64,000 nt of DNA from Membranipora membranacea (taxonomy: Eukaryota > Bryozoa > Gymnolaemata > Cheilostomatida > Membraniporidae), in contig OU612070.1 of NCBI GenBank assembly GCA_914767715.1, positions 20,510,025 to 20,574,024 of the forward strand. Direction: 5' to 3'. The position numbers and the translations under genes are program-made. Position 1 is the first letter of the stretch; every line of letters starts with the position of its first letter. Under the pieces are notes generated by a model. The model was given only the letters and a program-made list of their open reading frames with translations, was not told where the DNA came from and searched no databases. Shown in pieces: positions 38,197-49,628 of this stretch.

Positions 38197-39048
38197 TGCT
38201 AGAAGTCTTAGTCTTGCTTGGCTTGCAATGCACTTGCAGTGAATGACTATTTGAGCGATCGACCTACACACGCTACAATCTTCTGATGCTTACTAAAAGG
38301 ATACTAAATACTAATTGCCAAGGTCAATCTGCACAGTGCACACTGAATTGAATTCTTTTCATGACATGGAGTTCAATGATCGCGCAATAGTACAGCACAT
38401 TCGCTGTTATAAAACTCATGCATCGTGGTTTTTGTATACCTTTTATATCAGTTTTATGTATAGTTGTAGCCTGAGCCCCCAGACTCTTCCCCCCTCCACC
38501 TGACATCCCCCCTCTCTCCGGAGAAGATATAGCAGTAATCAGTAACGGTAATCTTCACTCCTACTATTTAGCGATAGATTCTATTTTGTGCGATTCTTTA
38601 ACCTTGACAATGTTTTTGTGCGATGAGTGATGAGTTTGAGATGTCAACACCATCTCCCTTATGAAGGAAGATACAGAAATGAAAGAAAACAAGCGGAGTC
38701 ACCTTCATCAAGGAGTAGTTCCTTGCTTTCATCAAGGTTTGTCAAGACAGGCTAATTATTAAGCGGCTTGCTGTCAAAAAATTAGTGTGATATTTATGTT
38801 CCAAAGACAATGTTATCATAATAATTATAAGGGGCAGTGTTCTTGATTATGACTGCATAGATCTGATGCCATGCAGTGCTTGGATTGATTGATGACTTGC
38901 CAGATGTGTTTTAGAAAATGCGGGTTTTTTATCTCACTGAAGGAGTTGTCTTCCTGTTATACTGGCAGGAGATAACCCTGAACTGAATCAGGTAAGTATT
39001 AGTGAAGGTATCACCACACAAATTCAAAATTCAAATTCAAATTGCAAT

Positions 39049-39100
39049 ATCTCTCCACCAATGAACTCCCTCGTCAGAGGGAGTTCATTGGTGGAGAGAT
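39049..39100. repeat. perfect 24-bp inverted repeat with 4-nt loop
   Basis: Arm 39049-39072 (starting atctctccaccaatgaactc) is the exact reverse complement of 39077-39100, separated by GTCA. No mismatch in 24 pairs. It is close to the length and shape of a small-RNA hairpin or a recent palindromic insertion; no other copy was seen in the window. Confidence 0.9.
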
Positions 39101-39439
39101 AAACAGGTTGATCGATCAGATTGATACGACTTACTCATCATCTTAGCAGAACCAAAGCAGCAACCTCCTGTGCTCTAGCGGAAAGACCAGGCTTCAAATA
39201 TTTACGGCTATTAAACCGAAATATTGTCAATCTTGTAAATAACAGATACTAAATTTATTAGTGTCCTTATCTGTTCGACTGCCATCACGGTGTATGTATA
39301 GATGTGACAAACACAAAAAGGATGTTTGGCACTTTTCATTTTGCGTGAATCACCATTATTAATACTTACATTCCATGGTAAGAAGATTTATGTTCTGCAG
39401 GTGGGAAAAGACTTAGCTAAAATCAAAGTGTCCTGCCAA

Positions 39440-39473
39440 CAGGGAGGGTGGGATACCTCTCCCACCCTCCCTG
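39440..39473. repeat. hairpin CAGGGAGGGTGGGA / TCCCACCCTCCCTG
   Basis: Perfect 14-bp arms around a 6-nt loop. A related imperfect hairpin (gcagggagggtgagatacaccccaccctctctg) lies at about 45048-45083, so it belongs to a small repeat family. Confidence 0.75.
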
Positions 39474-40767
39474 CTGCCAATGGCCGATTAGTGCTAGTTT
39501 GCAGTTTTTGGTAGCTTGCTGCACACACAGTTCAGGAGGTCTTTTACGGCCTCACATCCAGGATGCATTCTAGTCTTTTAGGATGTATCACATTCTCAGT
39601 ATGAGGATTTAGGGCACCTTGTGTCCTTCTTTAGGGGCAGCCAATCTTCTGTCTCCTATTAAACAGCATAATCAACAATGATGTGAATTTGAGGAATTGA
39701 TGATTGGTCAGGTACAGAACCCGAGCCAAGTAATGATCTTTACAATGCAAGCTTATTCCAATTTAGAGATTTGTGTCAGTTTCATGTTTTATAAAACGGT
39801 GTAATAAATAAAAGGATAATTGAGCTTCAAAAGTGCTTTGGCGGTTATGCAGAAATTACAGAAAACATAAAAAAAATGCAATGGGCTACATTGTAGAAAG
39901 TTTGTGTGTGTATAATTAAAAAGAGTACATACGAAAAATCAATAAGCTTCAACACCCACTGATCTGTTCCAGCAAACCATTGTTAAGAGGGTGGCATTAT
40001 TCTGTCAAATCACAAGAACCATATGTACTGTAACTGATTTGAAAATCACTTTAGACTTATCAAATATCATTTCATCCAAAACATACGATGTAATCAATCT
40101 CCAAAAATGAATTTTACTGTTTGGGGGCTTTCTAATGATGTCAAGAAATTTTTGCTGGGCCCCGTGTCATTGTCTTAATTCGATACTACACTATACATTT
40201 CGTACAACATCTGGAATTTTACTACGCAAAAGCCAAAGTTAAAGGTACTGAGAGTTTGAGACAAAAGTATATAGATCATGAGAGATTATTTCCTACAAAG
40301 AACCATATAAATTAAAGGCTAATATATATCTCAAAGTAACCGGAATTCAATATTCAGTCTCATTGGTTCCAAACCATTGATATGCTTGATCACTGATTGT
40401 TTGCAACCCATGGATTTTTTTTGCGTCAAACATTGAATGGATCATAAATATAGCCTTGGCTTACGAGATACCGTATAAGGAAGCCGAGAATCGATAACTG
40501 AACGTACTAATAGAAGAACAAACCAGACTGGGGAGGCAAAGCAAAAAAGAGCGTGTCAGTCTGTGAACTAATCCACAACTTAATAACCTTTGTTTCGGTA
40601 CTGGATTATTGCTTAATAATTGTAAAAACTCTAATAGTTTTATTACAGGTGGAATTATACATTTTAATCCCTAGAGAAGCTGGACATTTTTTACAATGAA
40701 CATTGTCTAATGTTGATTATAATACAATAAAAAAAAACAGTTATTTAGTAACCAATTGAAGCTAATA

Positions 40768-43700
40768 ATGCATTGTTTGAAACAGAATTGCACACAGCAG
40801 CTAATAATTAAAGATGAAATTAATAGGGAAAAAATTTGGCTAACCATCCTCAGTTTGTACATTTCTGTCGAGTTAGATGGTTCAGAGTTTTCTGGCGGTG
40901 GAGACTGCTATCTGTGGACAGACATAGTCATTTGCATTCTTTTCCTTCATACATACAGGTGTCGAGAGCCATGGACAAGTAAGTAGCTGAACCACAACAA
41001 TCAAGTCAAATGAATATCACTTCTGTTGCGGGAAGAATAGCTGCCAACATTATTTATGTTATCAACATTAAAGTTAAAGTAGTTTAAGTGCTTAACTGTG
41101 TCGGGATAGATAGTAGTGGCATTTCTTTATCAACCACTTTCCCAACAACTGTTGGGTGGGGAAAGTGTTTGATAATGAAATGCCTCTACCAGCATCCCGC
41201 CACAGTTTAAGCGCTTAAACTATAGTTACAGCAATATTTTGGTCAATACAGATCTAAAATTTGATGTTTCAGATTGATTACTTATATCCAGAGAGAGAAC
41301 AGGAAAGTTGTTTTAAGTTACACTATGATGTACTTAGTTTTCGTAAAATGGCTACGTTGAATACTTTAGTCTCGGACTGATTAACGAATTGGATTGTTTA
41401 TAATCGTAAATTGTTCAGGTTCAAGTTCAGTACTCCATGATAATATAAAAGATGGCTGCCCCATAAACTGCGGATTCAGTTTCTGTATGGCGTAACAGCC
41501 ACAGAATCTTATATCATGGCGGGTTGATATCAGATTACATTCAATTGCAAAGAGTAGATGGGACTCCCGTTGATAACACAATTTGGTTATATTTTGAGAA
41601 TAAAACAATATTTGCTATTATTTTTTCAAGAATATCGATCAATTGAATACAATTGGCAGTTGTCTTCTCCTGTAAGATATTTGTTTACGGAGACTCACAG
41701 TTGAAAAATTATTACAGGTGGTGATATGGTAGATAACAAATACGCTGCTCTTTTCTGCGGATCTAATCAAAATAGCGAGATTAATTTGAGAGATATTGCT
41801 ACAACAAATGAAGGTGTTGTCAGCATGCCTACCCCATATGGGCATCAAAGCTTTTCGCAAGGATGTACTGTGACCATAAGAGGCCTCGGAAATGCTATTA
41901 TCATCTTCAAACACAAAAGGGTGAATGCATCAAATGGACCTTGTTTAAAGAATAACATCATCAACAGCAAAATCCAGGTGGGACCATGCCATGATCAGAA
42001 GGTATACTTTAACGGCCTGATGCACCTAAAATTAGAAGTTGGGGAACTATTCCAGCCAGGTTTTGTCATTGATTGTAAAGGTGAGTCTGTATAACATATC
42101 AAAGGAACTTTCAACCATCTAGGTAGTTTCGGTAATATTCAATACACCAAATACACTTTGATGATATCTGCATAGATAACCCAAGTTTTTTTAGCAACTC
42201 AAGTTAATCATTGAAACAACAAAGGTCTTCCTGCCAAAGCTGTCTTATCATATGTTCCATGATATTTTTATTTTCAGTTTACCCGGCCTTCACCATTAGC
42301 AGATCTCCTTCACCTATTGATGCAAGGACACATAAGGAAGGTTATATAACTGACTACTCCTTTTTACCAATTCCTCATCGAGCAAGAAATGGAGCTACGG
42401 TCAAATTTATAACCATAAGAGGTCTATCTTGGTCTGCAACAGTGCTCTTCAGTCTTGAAGTGATCAATATAATAGCTTCAGATGAATCTGAGTTCACCAT
42501 GAAGTCAGAACAATGGCATGGCAACAAAAGTGTGTTAATTATTGCATGACATCTTTCATACCAGTACATTCATCGAAAATCAAATACTGAGAGTTTCAGG
42601 CAACCACTCCATAACGATCAAATACGTAATGAAAGATTCTTCTAAAGGAGGCGAGTATGTACGTCTGAAATATAAAGGTATGTTTTACCTTCGAATGAAT
42701 GATTAATACTCCTTAGTTTCAAGCAGTTACTTATTTGAACCAACCTTTTCCTATGTGGGTTCGATGTGGTTGTATCATTATGCCTCATCAGTGGCATGTT
42801 ACTGTAACTCTTACTGTTAGTTAGTTCTATGTTGATCTACCCTCCAGAAATTGAATGAAAGTCACATTAATATTTTGTTATCTTATTAGACTTAGCGGTG
42901 GCACATACCAATCATAGTGGAACTCATGTTTTTTTTTACTTCTGCAGTTGAGTCATGCGTAGATGAAGGCATCCCATATTTGGCCACATTGAAGCAGACT
43001 CATTTCAACTCATCGCAGTACACAGCATCTTGCGTGTCAGGAAATGCTTTGGAAAACAAAGCTGAAACATTCACATGCAAAAATCATCAATGGACACCAG
43101 CTATGAAATGCTCTAGAACAGAGACCACAAGTCTTCCACTCTCACCTACCACATCAGAAGGTAAAGTAAACCAATAGTTTTAAACAGCTTCTAGAGTCTA
43201 TGAAATAAGAAAGTTTATATAATTTAAGCGCCAAATATTTTGAAAATCTAATCCTTTTCAATTTATATTCTATCATGTTTTCATCTGTAGTAGTTTTTAT
43301 AAGCTCACCTTCACAACAATTTTAGAACCCAATGATGAAGGACTACAGCAAACGTCATGAAAAACCCATCAGGGAGATGATACTAATTCGCTGGAGATAA
43401 ACTTCAAATCCTACTATTTCATTGTGATTGGAGGAACCATATCCCTTATATTGGGTGTCTTGGCTGGTTGCTCATATCCTATAAGTCTAAGGTCAGTCGA
43501 GGCAGCAATTGTAATTATTTTATTATTTACTATGGCATGAGCGTATTATTGAAATTAATCAACTATTCTTAATTTATGCATATGTTGGTATAGATGCTGT
43601 ATCCGGATGCAATTGCTTCCCTGGCATATTTAAACGAAGGTAGTAGTCTGAGCCCCCAGACTTTGCCCCCCCCCCCCGCCCGTCGGCCCCCGGCGACGGG

Positions 43701-43847
43701 AAAGAGGTAGCTGACCCTACAAGTTTTCTATTGTAGTCAATCACTATTAAAGCAAGATTTTTTAGTTATAGATATACAAGGTACAGAATCCGACATGTAA
43801 TAAGTTCTCGTCCTTTGCCAGCCAGTCCTGTCATACATAGTAAGTGA
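40768..43847 (+). pseudogene. CUB + CUB-like + Sushi single-pass membrane protein gene, frame broken twice
   Basis: Exons with phase-1 junctions: tentative 40768-40978, then 41718-42080, 42278-42677, 42948-43160, 43326-43491 and 43766-43847. The second carries a CUB domain with four or more Cys ('GCTVTIRGLGNAIIIF', 'GPCLKNNII', 'QPGFVIDCK'). The third is a Cys-poor CUB-like domain. The fourth is a Sushi/CCP module (Cys-Cys-Cys-Trp-Cys: 'ESCVDEGIP', 'CKNHQWTPAMKCS') plus a Ser/Thr-rich stalk. The fifth has a transmembrane helix ('FIVIGGTISLILGVLAG') and the sixth a basic cytoplasmic tail ending in TGA. Breaks: a one-base frame change at about 42546-42549 in the CUB-like domain, and an in-frame TGA at 43358-43360 before the membrane helix. 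The rest looks preserved, so it is either a recent pseudogene, a sequence error or a gene with unusual splicing. No clear signal peptide was seen in the first exon. The ligand is unknown. Confidence 0.6.
41081..41221. mobile_element. MITE-like hairpin element, family C
   Basis: A near-perfect inverted repeat with arms of about 65 bp. The left arm begins 'agtttaagtgcttaactgtg' and includes 'tatcaaccactttccc'. The right arm is the inverse, ending 'cacagtttaagcgcttaaact'. Related sequences are at 252-375, 49483-49560 and 50871-51009. It lies between the first two putative exons of the CUB/Sushi gene. There is no coding capacity. Confidence 0.8.
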
Positions 43848-44018
43848 TAATAACCTACCTAAACTACATGGCGATTGAAAATGCCATTGTCTCACATACG
43901 CACATAGCTTCAGGTTGTACCCATTATGTTATATTTATATATAGGAAATACTATTCAGTTAACTCAAAATCATAACCACAGTTTAGATAAATATTGAGGC
44001 ATATAAAGTGGCCCGATG

Positions 44019-44024
44019 AATAAA
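44019..44024 (+). terminator. polyadenylation signal of the CUB/Sushi gene
   Basis: AATAAA 172 nt after the stop of the proposed cytoplasmic-tail exon. It supports 43766-43847 as the last exon. A second AATAAA follows a few bases later within 'aataaaaataaaaa'. Confidence 0.5.
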
Positions 44025-44152
44025 AATAAAAAAACTAAATCATCCTATGTGGCCAACGTCTCACAAAACAACACATATTAACAATACATAATTAATGTGA
44101 TCATCCATTTAAAAATTATCTACAGTTTAAAAGGAAAAAAAATAATGACAGG

Positions 44153-44710
44153 CTAGCCAGTACAATAAAACACATTAGTAGGGTTTGTCCCGAAGCTCCT
44201 TAGGTTAAAAATGTCTTTGCAACCCATGTACTCTAAAAAGAGTTCTTGTTTGTGTTCTGAAGTTAACAACATTTGATACAAATCTTTGGTGCAGAAGTTA
44301 CATCCGCATCTTTGGTTACCCGTAAAATGGATATTTTGAGGCATGATTTCATGACACACTTCTCTGCACATCTTTCCTGTTCCTTTATAGTTAATAACGA
44401 TATACTGATCTAGCAGAGTAATCTATTTATCAAAAGAGTGATGGCGAAGTTCTTCCAAAACTTTTGCAGTATTCCAGTACTTCCCACAATGAATTCTTAA
44501 AAAGAATTCAAGGATTGCTATGTTTACATGTCTGTTGAGTGGATATGAAGAATTCATAAATTACCACAATGAACGAATGATCAAATCACATTTTGTATGC
44601 AACATCCTAAGTGTGATCTTAAATTGCCTTGAGGTGCACTCTGGTTGGTGGTACACCAACTCACCAAAGAGATCCGTGTACCTTTTCGGGAATTCGTCTA
44701 CTTAGAATGA
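44153..44710 (-). pseudogene. unrecognised coding-like remnant, Cys-rich
   Basis: The minus strand shows protein-like stretches in order, broken by stops and frame changes. The first is about 45 codons from 44705 ('KRYTDLFGELVYHQPEC'). Then comes a short piece ('AKVLEELRHHSFDK'), and last about 80 codons ending at 44153 with regularly placed Cys ('MCREVCHE', 'CGCNFCTKDL'). The composition is unlike neighbouring non-coding DNA. I do not recognise the family. It could be a decayed mobile-element protein or a gene relic. It lies between the CUB/Sushi gene and the second cyclase-family gene. Confidence 0.3.
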
Positions 44711-45301
44711 TCTTACTTTGTGTAATGAAATGAATCGAACCTGGAGTCAATGATACAAAAAATAGGAATAAAAACTTTGTTCAGTGTGGGATTTGAGAGT
44801 GCAGCAAAGGATTGACACATTTTTTCTTTATTATATAGAGATGGAAGTTTTGTGTTGGGACAAATTATTCCAATAAAGTATTATCCTGAATGGTAAATAT
44901 AAATTGAAGTATAAAACACATTGTTATTATATGGTATAGCAATAGTATACAAAATTTGTACAATGAAACATTGGTGACAAAACATTAGCAATTGAGACAT
45001 GGAAGATCAAATTCATTGCGATAACACGAATTTAGAATTTATGTCAAGCAGGGAGGGTGAGATACACCCCACCCTCTCTGTTTCACGGGCGGCAATCACT
45101 GTCAACCAGTGACAGGGTCATTATCATAGGTTGTCTACTCTTTTGTCATGGGGACAAAATTAATAATGTTACCCAATTCAAATATAATACACAGTAACAT
45201 GTGATGATGGATGATGAACAAATGATGGAAACACTAATATGAAACCTTATTGCTCAATCTGATACAGATTTTTCACAAAAATGGAACACTTTTAGATGCC
45301 A

Positions 45302-45307
45302 TTTATT
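45302..45307 (-). terminator. polyadenylation signal of second cyclase-family gene
   Basis: Minus-strand AATAAA 45 nt beyond the TAA stop codon at 45352-45354. Confidence 0.55.
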
Positions 45308-45351
45308 AGTACAAAATGTTTCTACACATCATACACGTCCTGGACTATTTT

Positions 45352-48300
45352 TTAGCCCATTATTCTGATGAGTATTGCTGCACACACACTTGCTAGACTG
45401 AGATTTAAGCTGGTAGCAGAGTTGACCCCGTCCTCATTCACCAGTGCCAGTAATCTGACGGGTCCTCCTGTCCCGTTCTCTGTGTTCATCACACCTACTG
45501 TCAGTATCGTGTCTGTAAAATGAGTTGAAAAACTGATGAGATTTTACCTATTACTGCTTTCAATAGTTACCTGGAGTTCTTAGATCTGGCCAGTATACAA
45601 GTAGATTGACCAAGACTTGATTCTTTTCTAAAATGAGGTCCTCAAAGCTGTCCTATACCAACACTCTTGTGAGGAAACTCCCTACATCGCTGCTTTGGCT
45701 TTACAGAGATTTAAGAATGAAATTGCTTTCATCCTCGATCGATCATCCATTTTTATCTGGTCCTATTGAATGATGAAGACATTGACATGACTGTGCTTCC
45801 GTTGACATTGTTCACTCACTCATAGAGTCACAAGCGACTATTTAGGTGGTCTAAACTTAACCGCTTGTTAATCATGATTATAGGTAACTGCAAAGGTTTG
45901 CTGCAAAATAAAACTGAAACCTTAGTCATAATGTGTAATATCAAATGTTATCACACCAACCAAATCTGTCCTCATAATCCTCACAAAAATAGCGCATTTA
46001 TCTCATAAACCCTCCTTCGCTTAGCGCTAACTTCTGTCCTCACTCCGCACTTCTCTTTCACCATTCCATGATCAGCCGATGCATCCTACAGTCTTGATCC
46101 TCAACTCCTCTGTCCTCAAAAAAGGCAGACGGCAAACCGCAAACAGCTCAGCAAACCAATACCATCGTTTGCTATATTTATACCCTAATACTGAGTCAAC
46201 ATAGAGCAAGAGCAAGCAAGCAGTAAGCAAAAACAATATATATCATCACTCCCCCCCCCCCCATACTTAATGACTAAGAATCACGTTAGTTGTCTCAATA
46301 TAGAAAGGGGATAAAGCTGTGCTGCTTCTCCCTCTGCTTTTGGTCACGCAAGCACATAGAGTAAAGCAAAAATTAATAAATCCGTTTTTTTAAAGCTATT
46401 TGTAAATCTGTGAATATGTAAATTTGGTGTTTGCGTTACATCACATAAATGTAAGTATATCATACCTCCACCACCGTCAGGTAGTCCAGACAAATCGCCA
46501 ACGTTTTCCAACAGCCAGATATTTCTTCCCAGTAAGTGTACATGAACTCCGTAGCCTTCAGTTTGTGGCAAGTCAATAGATGCTGTCTGTGATCCAAAAC
46601 CTGCAAGAAAAATGAATAAGCCTTGTAACTTGGGCAGCGGTAATACTCTGAAGTGGCTGATTGAAATGGCCTTGTCTAACTGAGTTTAAATTCAATGCTG
46701 CGCTATGACGTTATGTCATGGTGCAATGTTGTTAAATTTTTGGTGTAGATTTCTTTTATAATGCAGATTGAGAAACCCCAAAAAAAGTTGACGAGGCATG
46801 ACTGATTTTGCAAGCAATCCAGTATAGATTTAACGGAAATTAGTCAGTCAATGCTTCGGGCACAAGTCAGACCTCTTTCCGTGCTATAGTGAATTTGTTT
46901 CATTAAGGGCAGTACCCAAGTACTATTCTCTAGGTTTGGCCAAATACCGGGATTCTAGGATAATCTTTTTGGAAAACTTAGAGAGCATACCTAAGTTTTT
47001 TTTCATTTTGTAAAAAAGTTAAATGAGTTGAGTATAGCTTGGTTGGCCTAGCATTTTGAAGGGTGGGTACCTGCAATTTTCCTCTCAGCTAACAACTCTG
47101 CTCCCTTAATTCCCAGACCAGGGAAGTGAAATGTTTCTGGGTTTGTCACCTCCTCAGAACCAAAGTACTTCGCAGGTTCTGACCAATGCTTTGCCCAATC
47201 AAGATCTAACAGCACCTAAAAACAATGGTAATGATATACATCCCTACAAATACTGACTTCGATTTTCGCACAAGAAACCTGAAGATTCTCTGCCAGAAAT
47301 GTCAGACAGTGGACAGTTCTGTGTCTGGTCATACTGACATCGAGATTATACCATTACAATGTGTATCTCTCCATAATGTACCTGCCTGTAACTGACAAAA
47401 TATGTCGCAGTCTTAATGCGAACAAATATTTTGGTTCGGATTCGGACTGATTCTCAAAATAGATACATCACAAAATGATATGGACGACCATAAACATGTT
47501 TTGTCTATGTGGACGACTCACAATGCTGTTTTCCTGGATCATTCCGTACTTTGCTTCGTACTCTTCGATGTCAGCAACAGTCACTTCATAGTCTATATCT
47601 GCAGCTGCTTTCTCATGGAGTTTGATGACATGTAGCTTACCCACCAACCTGCACAAAATAAAAACATAATAGCAATCTTTTAATAAATCAATTTAATAAT
47701 AGAATATAATTTAATACTTTTTTATTTGGTTCATCAGTGGGGGTTCTCACAGATTAACTTCAACTTGAACATAGACATGATGTAAGCTGTTAAACCCAAA
47801 ATTATCCTGTCCTGTGTGCATCTCTTGTGTTGAAAGTTTTTTTTTGCATGGACAGCGATATTTGGTAGCTGTCCCATAGTAGGGGTAGGAATCTACCCCC
47901 CCCCTCGGCACCCATACAATAATGAAGGATAGGCTGCTTTAGTTATGCTTAGCATGCATAGACTTATTACAGGTATATTGTTTTGTCTGGGGTAGCATGT
48001 AAACTGACTATTATTATAAGAAGATCAGTTAGTGCTCAACAATTCGCAGGTCTACTATTAACTAATTTTATTCCAAAATTGATCAAATGTCCAGGGTTTG
48101 TTTTCGTGTTTTTAAATTGCCCTTGGGCTTGTCTTACTTTGCTATACATCAATGGTCTAAGCACTGCAACTGCCGTGAAATTCGCTTGGGTGTGTTTAGA
48201 CCATAAAACCTTCTGTTGAATTTTAACATGCTCGCACCTTTTTTTCCAACACATCTACACATACAACATCTACCAGGCATTTACTTTTTTGAGCCTGCGT

Positions 48301-49628
48301 CCATACTAGACCATGTTAGATTCAACATTAGTCTGTATTTTGTATTTTATATATCCCTCTACTGGTAATCAGCATTTTATAGGAGCAACTCCAAGCGCAG
48401 GAAAATCGGATCAAATCAATCATTGCATCTCTGGGCACTTTCTATGTTCTACAAATTGCTATGATGGAGCAGCAGTAAAGCTATTTGTATCATCATACTC
48501 GTCAAGTTGTTTATAGAACGAAAAACTGGATATTCACTAACCTCTCCGGTGGTATCTCATGGGTATGCCACTGGTCTGTCCCCTCTACTGTGAAATGGGT
48601 CGGGGCGTCCATATGCGTGCCCGTATGTTCTGAGAAATGTAGGTCATTGCCGTATGCAACAACACCATCTCCAAGATCCAGAGACAAGTATGGTCTGAGT
48701 TCGAACGTCAGATCTTAAAAAGTAAGTGAAGTTGTCTTTTCTTGTGTAAAAAATACATGCAATAACAGGAGGAACATAAATGGATATACAGAGGATATGA
48801 ATATATTTTATTGTAGGTCTATAAGAACACTGCATTAAATAAGTACTGAATTGGATTGGAGGACAGGGTCATATATTAAGAATTTTGTAGGGGGGGGGGG
48901 CAAAAATCCCCAGCCCAATCCATAAATAAATCTGTAAATAAATGAGCCAATCCCAATTCAATTATATATACTGGTTTTTAATCCACTTTATTCAGCATTT
49001 TAAGGGATGCTTGTATTGATTCCATTATCTTACAAGTCTTTGCACAACTATTTGAAAAGTATTTCACCTACTGTATATTGGCCATTTGAAAGCATCAGCA
49101 TTCATAAGCTGAGTCAGATCGACAACTCTAGAATATCCGTGCACAGTAGAAGGTAGCATACAGCTCAGCGCTGCCAACGTCAATATTATAACCTGCAAAA
49201 AATCAACGAAGAAAATATGACACTGCATGAGCATTTTCATCCGCTCCAAAATACAGACAAAATCAGATATAAAAAATGACCAACAATTTGTGAAAAAATC
49301 CTGAATGCAGGGGGGTATCCTTGAACAAATATATTGGTAGGGCTTTGCACCAGCTGAGTTGATCTCTATAGTCACCTCTGTTGTATATATGCCAAAATTG
49401 GTAGGGCTCGGCCCAACCAGCTCTCATTGACGATACCCCCATGCCTGAATGACTAGTCTAAGTGCTCAGACAGCTGCGACAGAAGTTAGTGGCATTACAT
49501 TATCAACCACTCACTTCCAATGGAAATGGAAATGAGTGGTTGATAATGTAAGACCAGCTCTGAATGATGCACAAATATAGAAATAATTGAAGAAGATAAT
49601 TCCCTAATGTATTAATTCTTACATTCAT
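45352..49628 (-). CDS. secreted cyclase-family hydrolase, KynB-type kynurenine formamidase-like (paralogue 2)
   Basis: Seven coding exons on the minus strand: 49623-49628, 49072-49192, 48542-48713, 47522-47648, 47071-47215, 46466-46600 and 45352-45512. They give 288 residues plus TAA. Met-Asn in exon 1 joins 'VIILTLAALSCMLPSTVHG', a signal peptide, then 'YSRVVDLTQLMNAD'. The metal-site motif reads HTGTHMDAPTHF at residues 72-83, the same positions as in paralogue 1. Other shared blocks are 'TDQWHTHEIPPERLVGKLHV', 'VLLDLDWAKHW', 'GFGSQ', 'NIWLLENVGDL' and 'DTILTVGVM'. The tail is again hydrophobic ('SLASVCAAILIRIMG'), suggesting a lipid anchor after processing. Exons 1-6 have exactly the lengths of paralogue 1. 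The enzyme type (metal-dependent amidohydrolase, outside the cell or in the secretory route) is inferred from the family; the substrate is unknown. Confidence 0.9.
47322..47380. repeat. fragment of MITE family B
   Basis: Contains 'cata-ctgacatcgagat' and 'atgtgtatctct', matching the left ends of the copies at 31927, 51286 and 54417. The right half is missing. It lies in an intron of the second cyclase-family gene. Confidence 0.5.
49483..49560. repeat. hairpin related to family C
   Basis: 'agtggcattacattatcaac' and 'cactca' are followed by the inverted 'gagtggttgataatgtaa', matching the central part of the element at 41081-41221. Located in the first intron of the second cyclase-family gene, close to exon 1. 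Confidence 0.6.

Larger units (their letters stand above)
38197..40767. other. intergenic between divergent cyclase-family and CUB/Sushi genes
   Basis: No gene recognised. Contains the upstream region of the minus-strand cyclase-family gene, a G/C-rich repeat 'gtagcctgagcccccagactcttcccccc' at about 38464-38492 (similar to 43641-43690), a perfect 24-bp hairpin at 39049-39100 and a shorter hairpin at 39440-39473. Confidence 0.5.

Noticed and set aside
42515-42547. A 33-nt GT...AG micro-intron that might explain the frame change in the CUB-like domain
   Set aside because: No combination of the available GT and AG sites restores the downstream frame, and all other introns in the window are over 100 nt.
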